In this document: piece after piece, positions 1 through 5,422 of the stretch
How positions within the stretch are numbered: the first letter of the stretch is position 1
Layout: every line of letters starts with the position of its first letter
Assembly (NCBI GenBank): GCA_011049465.1
Contig: DSBP01000125.1
Span: 1-5,665, forward strand
From: a bacterium
Lineage (GTDB): Bacteria; Oederibacteriota; PGYV01; DSBP01
Length of the DNA: 5,665 nucleotides
Reading direction: 5' to 3'
Notes under the pieces: model-generated
Told to the model about the DNA's origin: nothing
What the model saw: the letters and a program-made list of their open reading frames with translations, nothing else
Databases searched by the model: none
Program-made: the position numbers and the translations under genes

Positions 1-37
1 GTCTAATAAATAATTAATGCTTATAGATGATTACAAA

Positions 38-44
38 AAGGAGG
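38..44 (+). promoter_or_regulatory. Shine-Dalgarno site that sets the HTH gene start
   Basis: AAGGAGG at 38-44 is a near-perfect anti-16S match with a 5-base gap to ATG 50. It supports the shorter protein over the reading from ATG 17. No promoter can be judged because only 49 bases precede the gene in this window. Confidence 0.85.
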
Positions 45-49
45 CGCTT

Positions 50-463
50 ATGAAAGTAATGGTCATCAGCACAGCGAAAAAACCCCGGGGCTCGCAGAGG
101 CAGGCAGGATTCAGGAAAAGAACCGGCGCAGCTGCAGCAGCTGATATTTACGTGCACGTGGGCGAAAACATACGAAGCATGAGAAACAGCCTGAGGCTCT
201 CCACCAAGGAGCTTGCCTATAACGCGGGCATTACCGCCTCTTTCTTGAACAATATAGAGAACGCCAACAGAAAAGCCACGCTCTATACGTTTGAGAAGAT
301 AGCGAGGGCGCTTGACGTAGAACTGAGGGATTTAATAGGGATGCAGCGAATTAAAAACCCCATCCCCAAACAGCTTATCGAAGACATGAAACTCAAATCG
401 CTGATTACGGGCCTGGATGAAGATTCAAAAAAAAGGCTCTACAGAGTCGCCAAAGCGCTTTAA
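50..463 (+). CDS. XRE-family helix-turn-helix transcriptional regulator
   Basis: This gene encodes a 137-residue cytoplasmic DNA-binding protein. An upstream in-frame ATG at 17 exists, but ATG 50 is preferred because AAGGAGG lies 5 bases before it and nothing similar precedes 17. Residues 1-31 form a basic, Ala-rich leader of low complexity. Residues 38-97 are a classic Cro/C1-type HTH: GENIRSMRNSLRLSTKELA (first helices), then the turn and recognition helix around ITASFLNNIEN (61-71), then the FEKIARALDVELRDLIG tail. Residues 105-137 are charged and probably helical. Such proteins are usually dimeric repressors, often of neighbouring mobile or toxin-antitoxin genes. It stands alone on its strand and converges on the AbiE toxin gene, so it is not co-transcribed with the pair. 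Its target cannot be read from the sequence. A run of eight A bases (427-434) lies near its 3' end. Confidence 0.9.
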   Translation: MKVMVISTAKKPRGSQRQAGFRKRTGAAAAADIYVHVGENIRSMRNSLRLSTKELAYNAGITASFLNNIENANRKATLYTFEKIARALDVELRDLIGMQRIKNPIPKQLIEDMKLKSLITGLDEDSKKRLYRVAKAL

Positions 464-518
464 CCCCTAAACGCAACAAATAAACCCAATTTCCCGAGCT
501 TTTCTAATAAATTTTGCT

Positions 519-1778
519 CTATTTCAACCGGGGTTTTTTTGACCTCGCACTGCTGACGCCAAATGACGTCCGTTCTTTCTGTATCAACGGAGCAGATATT
601 CTGCCTGCCGCAGGAAATTCAACTGCAAATTTCGGTATAAACGGCCTGTTCGTAACTTCCACGCTCTGTATTCTCTCCACCCTGTATGATCTTGAATCGC
701 CGTTTTCCTTGACAGCGCAGAGTAAAGTATTACCCTCCCTGCTTTTTCTGAGTGAATATGGTTCTATAAACCTGTAAGACCCGTCATAACCCAGCCTCAC
801 AAACAGGCGGTTGACTGCCGCAAACCTGACTGCTTCGAGGGAATAGCCATAATATCTTTCCCTGCCTGATGTAAAACTCGAAACCTCTGATACAGGGGGT
901 ATCTGACCGGCCGCGGGCATACTGGGCAGCGGGGCAGCTTTTACTCCCTTGTCCAGCCATTCAAAAAGCAGCGGCAGTTCGTTCCAAAAACTTTCAAAAG
1001 GAGGCAGTACAGGCAGCTGATGCCCGAGCATATTTTCCCATTCACTGATAAGTTCATCCTTTGACCCGTGTCCGGCAATAGTTTCATGGGTTATTAACGG
1101 TATTCCCTTGTTACTGCATTTTTGTCTTAAAAAACCGTTAATCACATCCGGGTTTTTTCTGAAATCGTCCCTTCTAAACAGGTTAATGATGTCATATAAA
1201 TCCCTCGGCCTGCACCTCTCGCCCATTGCCCTGATCTTCTCGGCAAACAGTTCATTGAAAGAATAGCACCTGACTTTCTGCGTTATTACATGTCCGGCAT
1301 CAGAATACGGATGTGATATCTCATTATAGACAGGCGCATCTACGAGTTTTTCCCGGGCATTTAAATCGAGCTTGATGCTTGCTTCTTTCGGCGTATTCCG
1401 CGGGCCGATGTAATAAAACTTTCCTTCAACGTTCGCCGGGTCATTCCCCCTCATCCTGAAAACAGGTTCTCTCGAAGTAAAGCGTATTCCGGATTCTGCT
1501 TCTATAGAAGCGGACACCTTCCCGAAAATCATTGCAAGGTATTTCAGATCCATGTACCGCTGATCAAGGACGGTAAAATCCAGGTCCTCGGAAAACCTGT
1601 ATGTCTCTATGTAGCATTTCTTGAGACAAGTGCCGCCTTTAAACACCCAGCTGTCTTTCAGCTCCGGGTGTGACGCAATGCCCTTCAGCGCCCATCCCAG
1701 GCAGTAATCCTTCTCTATCACCTGTTCTTCAAGGCCCCATGCGGCAACCAGTTCCCTGAGTTCGTTGACAGTAATCAT
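519..1778 (-). CDS. abiEii: Type IV toxin AbiEii, nucleotidyltransferase, with C-terminal WYL-like domain
   Basis: This gene encodes a 419-residue toxin of the AbiEii/AbiGii nucleotidyltransferase family. Known members are DNA-polymerase-beta-like transferases that halt growth, some by adding nucleotides to tRNA; the substrate here is unknown. Visible motifs are GGTCLKK (48-54), SEDLDF with D65 and D67 as expected metal ligands, KLD (136-138) as the likely third acidic position, and ELFAEKIRAMGERCRPRDLYD (176-196), a family hallmark. The catalytic part ends near residue 275. A Pro/Ala/Ser-rich linker (280-305) follows. Residues 315-390 then resemble a WYL domain, with RLGYDGSYRFIEPYSLR and YRVERIQSVEV. 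The last 30 residues are basic and look disordered. The start overlaps the antitoxin stop (ATGA, 1775-1778), with GGGAGA just upstream, so translation is probably coupled. A slippery A-AAA-AAA heptamer lies five codons before the stop. Confidence 0.93.
   Translation of the reverse strand: MITVNELRELVAAWGLEEQVIEKDYCLGWALKGIASHPELKDSWVFKGGTCLKKCYIETYRFSEDLDFTVLDQRYMDLKYLAMIFGKVSASIEAESGIRFTSREPVFRMRGNDPANVEGKFYYIGPRNTPKEASIKLDLNAREKLVDAPVYNEISHPYSDAGHVITQKVRCYSFNELFAEKIRAMGERCRPRDLYDIINLFRRDDFRKNPDVINGFLRQKCSNKGIPLITHETIAGHGSKDELISEWENMLGHQLPVLPPFESFWNELPLLFEWLDKGVKAAPLPSMPAAGQIPPVSEVSSFTSGRERYYGYSLEAVRFAAVNRLFVRLGYDGSYRFIEPYSLRKSREGNTLLCAVKENGDSRSYRVERIQSVEVTNRPFIPKFAVEFPAAGRISAPLIQKERTSFGVSSARSKKPRLK
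534..540 (-). other. In-frame slippery heptamer A-AAA-AAA near the end of abiEii
   Basis: The toxin codons TCA-AAA-AAA (542-534) present A-AAA-AAA exactly in the X-XXY-YYZ phase used for -1 ribosomal frameshifting. In the zero frame the protein ends four residues later. In the -1 frame it continues for 24 residues (TPVEIEQNLLEKLG...) to TAA at 460-462, just overlapping the end of the convergent HTH gene. I saw no clear stimulatory hairpin. Confidence 0.35.
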
Positions 1779-2575
1779 TTGCTCTCCCGCTTAATCAGGG
1801 CATTTACGTTCAGGTTCCACTTTTTCAAATACCTGCCTTTTGTTTTTATTGATGGGTCAAGCATTGAAAAGCCGCTGCTTATCCCTGTTGAACATTCTTT
1901 CAGCAGTGCGGGCGCCTCAATCTTCAGGGCTTCAAGCAAATAGCCGAGCCTTTTATATATCACCCTGTTGCCGAACGCCCCGCAGTATTTAATCAGCGCT
2001 TCATCATTCCTGTGCTCCGACAAAAAATATTCAACTATGACATCAGAGACATTCCTGATGCCGCCCCCTATTGCCGGCTCATTCAGCATGTCAATAATCG
2101 TCCTTGACGGGTCAGATACGCTTACCTTTACGTTATTTATCCAAGCCGGGCTCAATCCATACATTCTTTTTGACGGTATTGACTTCACTAAAAAACCCGC
2201 CGGTATCCTGCCTGTGGCTTTCTTTTCCGTAAAGACAACCGTGTCTTTAAAAACCTGTTCAGTCAGGCCCCAGTAACTACACGCCGAGAACCCGCCGATA
2301 TAGCACGGCGCATATACTTTGTCCGCGAGCACCCACGGGTCTTCTTTCAGTTCAAACGGATCCAGAGTACCGAGAGGAACTGTTTTGTAGTATCCGTTCT
2401 TGACCCGCGCCAGCCATCCGCGCGAAGCCAGATAAGCGGTAAAACGCTTGGCTTTTTTGTATTCAAAATGAAGAACTTCAGCTGCTTCATTAATGGTAAA
2501 AGGCCCGGCAAAAGACCTGTTAACAAGGTCAAGATACTCTCTGTTTTTCTTTTCAATACCAACTGATTCCTTCAT
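1775..2575 (-). CDS. abiEi: Type IV antitoxin AbiEi, winged-helix autorepressor
   Basis: This gene encodes a 266-residue antitoxin partner of the downstream AbiEii toxin. The N-terminal part (about 11-70) is a winged helix-turn-helix: FTINEAAEVLHF, a recognition-helix region around 38-52, and a wing at RVKNGYYKTV (57-66). The C-terminal part is the AbiEi domain, with YIGGFSACSYWGLTEQ (92-107), a VVFTEKK strand, and DPSRTIID (155-162) followed by a GGG turn at 170-172. In characterised AbiE systems the antitoxin binds inverted repeats in its own promoter and represses the operon, and it counters the toxin without a stable protein complex; whether that applies here is inference. Start choice is supported by AGGAG at 2585-2589, nine bases upstream. 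A strong promoter lies directly before it. The length is in the usual AbiEi range and no motif is broken. Confidence 0.92.
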   Translation of the reverse strand: MKESVGIEKKNREYLDLVNRSFAGPFTINEAAEVLHFEYKKAKRFTAYLASRGWLARVKNGYYKTVPLGTLDPFELKEDPWVLADKVYAPCYIGGFSACSYWGLTEQVFKDTVVFTEKKATGRIPAGFLVKSIPSKRMYGLSPAWINNVKVSVSDPSRTIIDMLNEPAIGGGIRNVSDVIVEYFLSEHRNDEALIKYCGAFGNRVIYKRLGYLLEALKIEAPALLKECSTGISSGFSMLDPSIKTKGRYLKKWNLNVNALIKRESK

Positions 2576-2584
2576 TATATAAAT

Positions 2585-2590
2585 CTCCTA
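2585..2590 (-). promoter_or_regulatory. Shine-Dalgarno site of abiEi
   Basis: TAGGAG on the minus strand lies nine bases before ATG 2575 and fixes the antitoxin start. Confidence 0.75.
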
Positions 2591-2604
2591 ATAAGTTCTG
2601 CTGA

Positions 2605-2653
2605 ATTTGACTTTCATGCGTATTTATATCATAATTTTCTTAGTTTGTCAAAT
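2605..2653. repeat. Inverted repeat framing the abiE promoter, candidate AbiEi operator
   Basis: ATTTGAC at 2605-2611 and GTCAAAT at 2647-2653 are exact 7-bp inverted copies. One arm covers the -35 box and the other lies just past the expected transcription start. AbiEi antitoxins are known to bind inverted repeats at their promoters, so the position is suitable. The arms are short and their flanks do not match, so chance is possible. Confidence 0.4.
2623..2651 (-). promoter_or_regulatory. Sigma70-type promoter of the abiE operon
   Basis: On the minus strand the -35 box TTGACA (2646-2651) is a perfect consensus. A 17-base spacer follows, then the -10 box TATAAA (2623-2628), preceded by TG in the extended -10 position (TGATATAAA). 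Transcription should start near 2616, giving a leader of about 40 bases before the antitoxin ATG at 2575. A promoter this strong fits a gene pair held down by its own antitoxin. Confidence 0.8.
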
Positions 2654-2775
2654 AATTTTTATATAATTAACATGAATTGTTCTTTTCAATAGAACTAATA
2701 CTTAGCTATATATCAACCATTCTTGTCCCTTCCTAAATACTTATTCCGGGATATGCGTTGCCGTGGGCTAGTGGG

Positions 2776-4125
2776 CTATAGGGGGAGGTCTATTACTCCC
2801 CGGGTTGCTGTTGACGCCAGAGTTCTTTTGCTGTTTTTTCTCTTTCCCGTGAAGCTGAACGCTGCGGCGTATTCCGCGATGCCGGGCTCTTTTTTCAGCA
2901 GGTTTGCCCAGGCGTGGCTCCATACACGCGGCGAGCCTGCTGAGTGCGGGTGCTGCAGTACGATTTCCGGGCCGAATTCCTTCATCTCTTTTTTGAACAA
3001 ACGTTTTCTCTTTTTTCTCCATCCCCGTGCAGTCTTGTCCCCTCTCGGGCTGAACATATTCAGGTCATGACAGCCCAGAACCATAACCCTCTTTCCGCCT
3101 ATGCGCATGAAATGCGAGCTCAAATCATTGACCCGCACAAGCTTTTCCTCCTCAGCTGTTGTCGGGTAGCTCTTTCCCGTAAAACGCGTTTTGCCGGTTT
3201 TTAAATCAACAACAGCGACAAGCTCTGCCCGCAGGCCCTGCCCGCGCGCGGAATCAATGCCTATTGTGAGAAAATCAAATTTCTTTTTAAGCCGCCTTCT
3301 CAGCCCGCGGCTCAAAACCCTTTTCAAAACCTTTTTCGCCGCCTGATTAAGCAGGCTGATTCTCCCTTCCATCTCTTTCCTGCTGTGCTTTGCGCCGGGC
3401 ATCGGGAAAACCGCTATGCCTCCCGGCATCATCAGTATGCCGGCAGAGGCCGGCTGTTTTGCCGCCTTTTTCAGCATTGACCGCACCTTCTTTTCCGTCA
3501 ATCTGTAACCCGTGCTTGAAATCACTCTCGCTATCCGCGCGGAATATGTTTTTTTCTCAAATACCGCGCTCCTGAAGAGCTTAACATCCCTTTTATCCCG
3601 GGGGTTAAGGCCGCACCATTTAAAATCCCCGAGATGAATCCTGACAGTGGGTTTAAACCCTTTTATGAGCGGCAGAAAATCCCGCAGAGTATCATACCAG
3701 GCGCGCTGCTCGTCCCTGTATGCAGGCGAATCGTCCTTTGCATTAATGCGCCCGCATAATTCAATCCACAACCCGGTGTCGAACCCTGTCTTAAGCCCCT
3801 TTGGATAGTTTTTCAGCGCGATGGCCCTTGCGCGCGAAAAATGCTGGGACTCATCAGTCTCGACAATAAAGCGCGGCCGCGTAACGTAAAGGTCGCAAAG
3901 AGGAAGCTTCTTTGCCCTGACAAAATCCGAATACCCGCGGTAAGCCTTTAAAGAGTTGTATATTTTTTTCAGCTCTTTGTAATAAGGTTTTGCTTTATAA
4001 TCCGAAATGTCTGCCGAAACATCCATCCCGGCCTCGTCCTTTGTGTGAGGATAATCCCCGTAAATCCTGCGAAACATGGCCTTTATTACATTTTTGCATT
4101 CCGAACACCGTCCATCATGCCGCAT
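2776..4125 (-). CDS. Putative PD-(D/E)XK-like nuclease with an unassigned C-terminal domain
   Basis: This gene encodes a 449-residue protein that I do not recognise as a named family. An in-frame GTG at 4134 exists, but it sits inside the AGGTGG ribosome site; ATG 4125, five bases after that site, is the better start. The N-terminus has a Cys pair (C7, C10) followed by a helix. CDLYV (D78) and FIVETDESQHF (E89, D91, Q94, H95) form the hairpin-like arrangement seen in PD-(D/E)XK/Vsr-like nucleases, so DNA cleavage is a reasonable inference. Residues 190-280 are basic and mostly helical. Residues 283-430 look like a separate alpha/beta domain: strand FDFLTIGIDS, strand AELVAVVDLKTGKT, then VMVLGCHDLNMFSPRG, IVLQHPHSAGSP and a W-x3-W pair. 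No signal peptide or membrane segment is seen. The protein ends 200 bases before the AbiE antitoxin. It could be a defence effector or restriction-like enzyme; no methylase is present. Confidence 0.8.
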   Translation of the reverse strand: MRHDGRCSECKNVIKAMFRRIYGDYPHTKDEAGMDVSADISDYKAKPYYKELKKIYNSLKAYRGYSDFVRAKKLPLCDLYVTRPRFIVETDESQHFSRARAIALKNYPKGLKTGFDTGLWIELCGRINAKDDSPAYRDEQRAWYDTLRDFLPLIKGFKPTVRIHLGDFKWCGLNPRDKRDVKLFRSAVFEKKTYSARIARVISSTGYRLTEKKVRSMLKKAAKQPASAGILMMPGGIAVFPMPGAKHSRKEMEGRISLLNQAAKKVLKRVLSRGLRRRLKKKFDFLTIGIDSARGQGLRAELVAVVDLKTGKTRFTGKSYPTTAEEEKLVRVNDLSSHFMRIGGKRVMVLGCHDLNMFSPRGDKTARGWRKKRKRLFKKEMKEFGPEIVLQHPHSAGSPRVWSHAWANLLKKEPGIAEYAAAFSFTGKRKNSKRTLASTATRGVIDLPL

Positions 4126-4137
4126 ATAAACCACCTC
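4126..4137 (-). promoter_or_regulatory. Ribosome binding site that decides the nuclease start
   Basis: On the minus strand the sequence is GAGGTGG followed by TTTAT and ATG 4125. The alternative GTG start at 4132-4134 is part of this same GAGGTGG, which argues against it and shortens the protein from 452 to 449 residues. Confidence 0.65.
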
Positions 4138-4158
4138 ACAAACATAATCTCACCCGCG

Positions 4159-4186
4159 CTTATATCTCAAATCAGGCTGATTCCAA
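4159..4186 (-). promoter_or_regulatory. Possible promoter of the nuclease gene
   Basis: The boxes are TTGGAA (4181-4186, four of six consensus bases), a 16-base spacer and TATAAG (4159-4164, five of six). Placement is good, with a start near 4152 and a leader of about 26 bases. The -35 box is weak, so this is only a candidate. If real, the nuclease is transcribed separately from the exonuclease upstream. Confidence 0.35.
4170..4182. repeat. 13-bp palindrome in the nuclease promoter region
   Basis: AATCAG-G-CTGATT has two perfect 6-bp arms around one base. It lies in the spacer and reaches the edge of the candidate -35 box before the nuclease gene, where a dimeric repressor would act. CAGGCTGATT recurs at 3352-3361 inside the nuclease gene. 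No direct evidence links it to the XRE or AbiEi protein. Confidence 0.4.
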
Positions 4187-4305
4187 TACTCCTACCCAGG
4201 CGTCGTTTAGTACTGTGACTGTTCTATGACTACTTTCACGACAACGCCACTTGGCCGTTCCCGTCATCATTTTTCCAGAATTCCGCGTATCATTTTTACG
4301 TCACT

Positions 4306-5262
4306 TCACAACACATTTTTTATTTTTTTCCGCAACATACCTAAAATTTCTTTCTTGTCAACTCTTCCCCGAAACGAAATAAAATTATTGTCTTTTACAC
4401 CAACACTCTTAATGTTGCCCACATATTCCCGGGCCAACGCAGGATCGATAGAAGCATTTAAAAAATGATGTTTATTGCATTCGACCTTTTGATTTTGTTC
4501 GGTAAAATAACTGTTTAAAAGAATTTTCCATACAACTATTCGCTTACATTTGTTGCAATAAGCGTAAAAGTATTCTTTCGCATATGAACGGTAAAAATCT
4601 TGAAAACGAATGTTAAAATCACGGTAATCGTCTATCACCTTTTTCTTTTTCTTCCATGTTTTGTAGTCTAGCAATGTTTTTTGTCCGGTTAACAAGGTTA
4701 AATCGTTTTTTTCTAGAACCAAACAAAACCATCGTTTAAATCTAACCCTGTGTGTTAATAATACTTGTTCCCAAACTCCTGCTGTTAAATTAAGATCTCT
4801 TTCGTTATACCGTATTACTTTCTCAATAAAACCCTTCTTCCACATTTGCGGAATACTTTTTCCACTAAATTTTTTCCTTTTCCCTATATTATGCAAAGCA
4901 AGGTTATCCAAGCTTGTTCCTTCAATATTTCCATACCAAGATTTGTTCAAGAAATATAAGGTATCGACTGTTTTATTGATTATTTTCTTTAAATCCATAT
5001 ATTTTTTAAGCACCTTATAATCATAGGCAAACAAGTTATGTCCAAGTATGATTCCCGGGAATGTTGCCAATCTGCGCTCGAGATACTTAAAATCCTTTGG
5101 CAAATAATAATCATATTTACCCAGCTTGTATTTCCCTTTGTATAAAACCGCTTCTTTTACCCCAGCAACATAAGCTTTAATCTTATTGAAATTTACCGGT
5201 TTCGATACTTTATCGCCTTCAATATCCAATACAATAACTTTTTTGGGCAAATTAATATTCAT
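4306..5262 (-). CDS. DEDDy-type 3'-5' exonuclease-like (RNase H fold) protein with C-terminal Cys/His cluster
   Basis: This gene encodes a 318-residue protein with the four acidic positions of the DEDD exonuclease superfamily in order: VLDIEGD (D13, E15; ExoI), LGHNLFAYD (D81; ExoII) and RYNERD (Y152, D156; ExoIII). The Y-x3-D spacing makes it DEDDy. HN-x-FAYD and the later VDTLYF (99-104) are typical of the YprB-like RNase_H_2 branch, so the expected role is trimming of DNA or RNA 3' ends. Residues 195-232 are very Lys/aromatic-rich. C236-x2-C239 and C262-x2-H265-H266 suggest a small zinc ribbon. The start follows TAAGGAGG by ten bases and overlaps the stop of an 8-codon upstream ORF. The gene is markedly AT-rich and Lys-rich compared with the nuclease gene downstream, which suggests recent transfer. 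A 180-base gap separates it from that gene. The substrate is unknown. Confidence 0.82.
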   Translation of the reverse strand: MNINLPKKVIVLDIEGDKVSKPVNFNKIKAYVAGVKEAVLYKGKYKLGKYDYYLPKDFKYLERRLATFPGIILGHNLFAYDYKVLKKYMDLKKIINKTVDTLYFLNKSWYGNIEGTSLDNLALHNIGKRKKFSGKSIPQMWKKGFIEKVIRYNERDLNLTAGVWEQVLLTHRVRFKRWFCLVLEKNDLTLLTGQKTLLDYKTWKKKKKVIDDYRDFNIRFQDFYRSYAKEYFYAYCNKCKRIVVWKILLNSYFTEQNQKVECNKHHFLNASIDPALAREYVGNIKSVGVKDNNFISFRGRVDKKEILGMLRKKIKNVL

Positions 5263-5285
5263 CTGACTGCAACCTCCTTACACAT
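5259..5285 (-). CDS. Eight-codon upstream ORF (MCKEVAVR) coupled to the exonuclease start
   Basis: ATG at 5285 follows the purine-rich AGGAGGAG (5291-5298) with a five-base gap, an ideal ribosome site. It encodes MCKEVAVR and stops at TGA 5259-5261, which overlaps the exonuclease ATG as ATGA (5259-5262). The reading frame contains the exonuclease's own Shine-Dalgarno sequence. It may be a translational coupling device or simply a by-product of two purine-rich ribosome sites. The peptide itself shows no regulatory codon run. Confidence 0.35.
   Translation of the reverse strand: MCKEVAVR
5273..5280 (-). promoter_or_regulatory. Shine-Dalgarno site of the exonuclease gene
   Basis: TAAGGAGG on the minus strand is a perfect anti-16S match, ten bases before ATG 5262. 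It lies inside the short upstream ORF that starts at 5285, so ribosomes translating that ORF would pass over it. Confidence 0.8.
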
Positions 5286-5422
5286 AAATTCTCCTCCTCT
5301 TCTTCCGCATCAAACTTAAACCCCGATTTCCCTTTGCCTGCAAGCCGCCTGCACAACACACCCCTGCCATGCGCAACAACTGGGTTTTAGGCTATAAAAT
5401 CTAAAATCAAGCTCCGGCTCCA
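5286..5422 (-). other. Leader region between interrupted frame and exonuclease, no assigned gene
   Basis: This stretch holds a GC-richer patch (about 5320-5385) in AT-rich surroundings, with GCCTGCA repeated directly at 5336-5342 and 5347-5353, followed on the minus strand by a purine-rich AG tract (5291-5307). A 35-codon ORF starts at ATG 5423, overlapping the previous stop as TAATG, and runs to TAA 5316. Its product (MEPELDFRFYSLKPSCC...) is unlike any family I know, and its coding status is doubtful. No good promoter or terminator was seen. Confidence 0.4.

Noticed and set aside
464..540. Bidirectional terminator between the convergent HTH and toxin genes
   Set aside because: AACCCC (462-467) could pair with GGGGTT (530-535) before a T run, but the loop is over 60 bases and one arm lies inside the toxin coding region. 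No compact hairpin was found.
514..777. Plus-strand ORF opposite the toxin gene
   Set aside because: It lies inside the well-supported AbiEii frame on the other strand, has no ribosome site and its product shows no known motif. The same applies to the + strand ORFs at 1968-2276, 2723-3070, 2944-3204 and 3390-3575.
2679..2695. GTTCT...AGAAC hairpin as a terminator for the nuclease gene
   Set aside because: The stem is only five bases of moderate strength and no T tract follows on the minus strand. It is also about 80 bases past the stop.
4132..4134. GTG as start of the nuclease gene
   Set aside because: It is embedded in the GAGGTGG ribosome site that correctly serves ATG 4125, and it has no site of its own.
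4226..4468. Plus-strand ORF beginning MTTFTTTPLGRSRHH
   Set aside because: It runs antisense into the end of the exonuclease gene, its composition is biased and it has no Shine-Dalgarno site.
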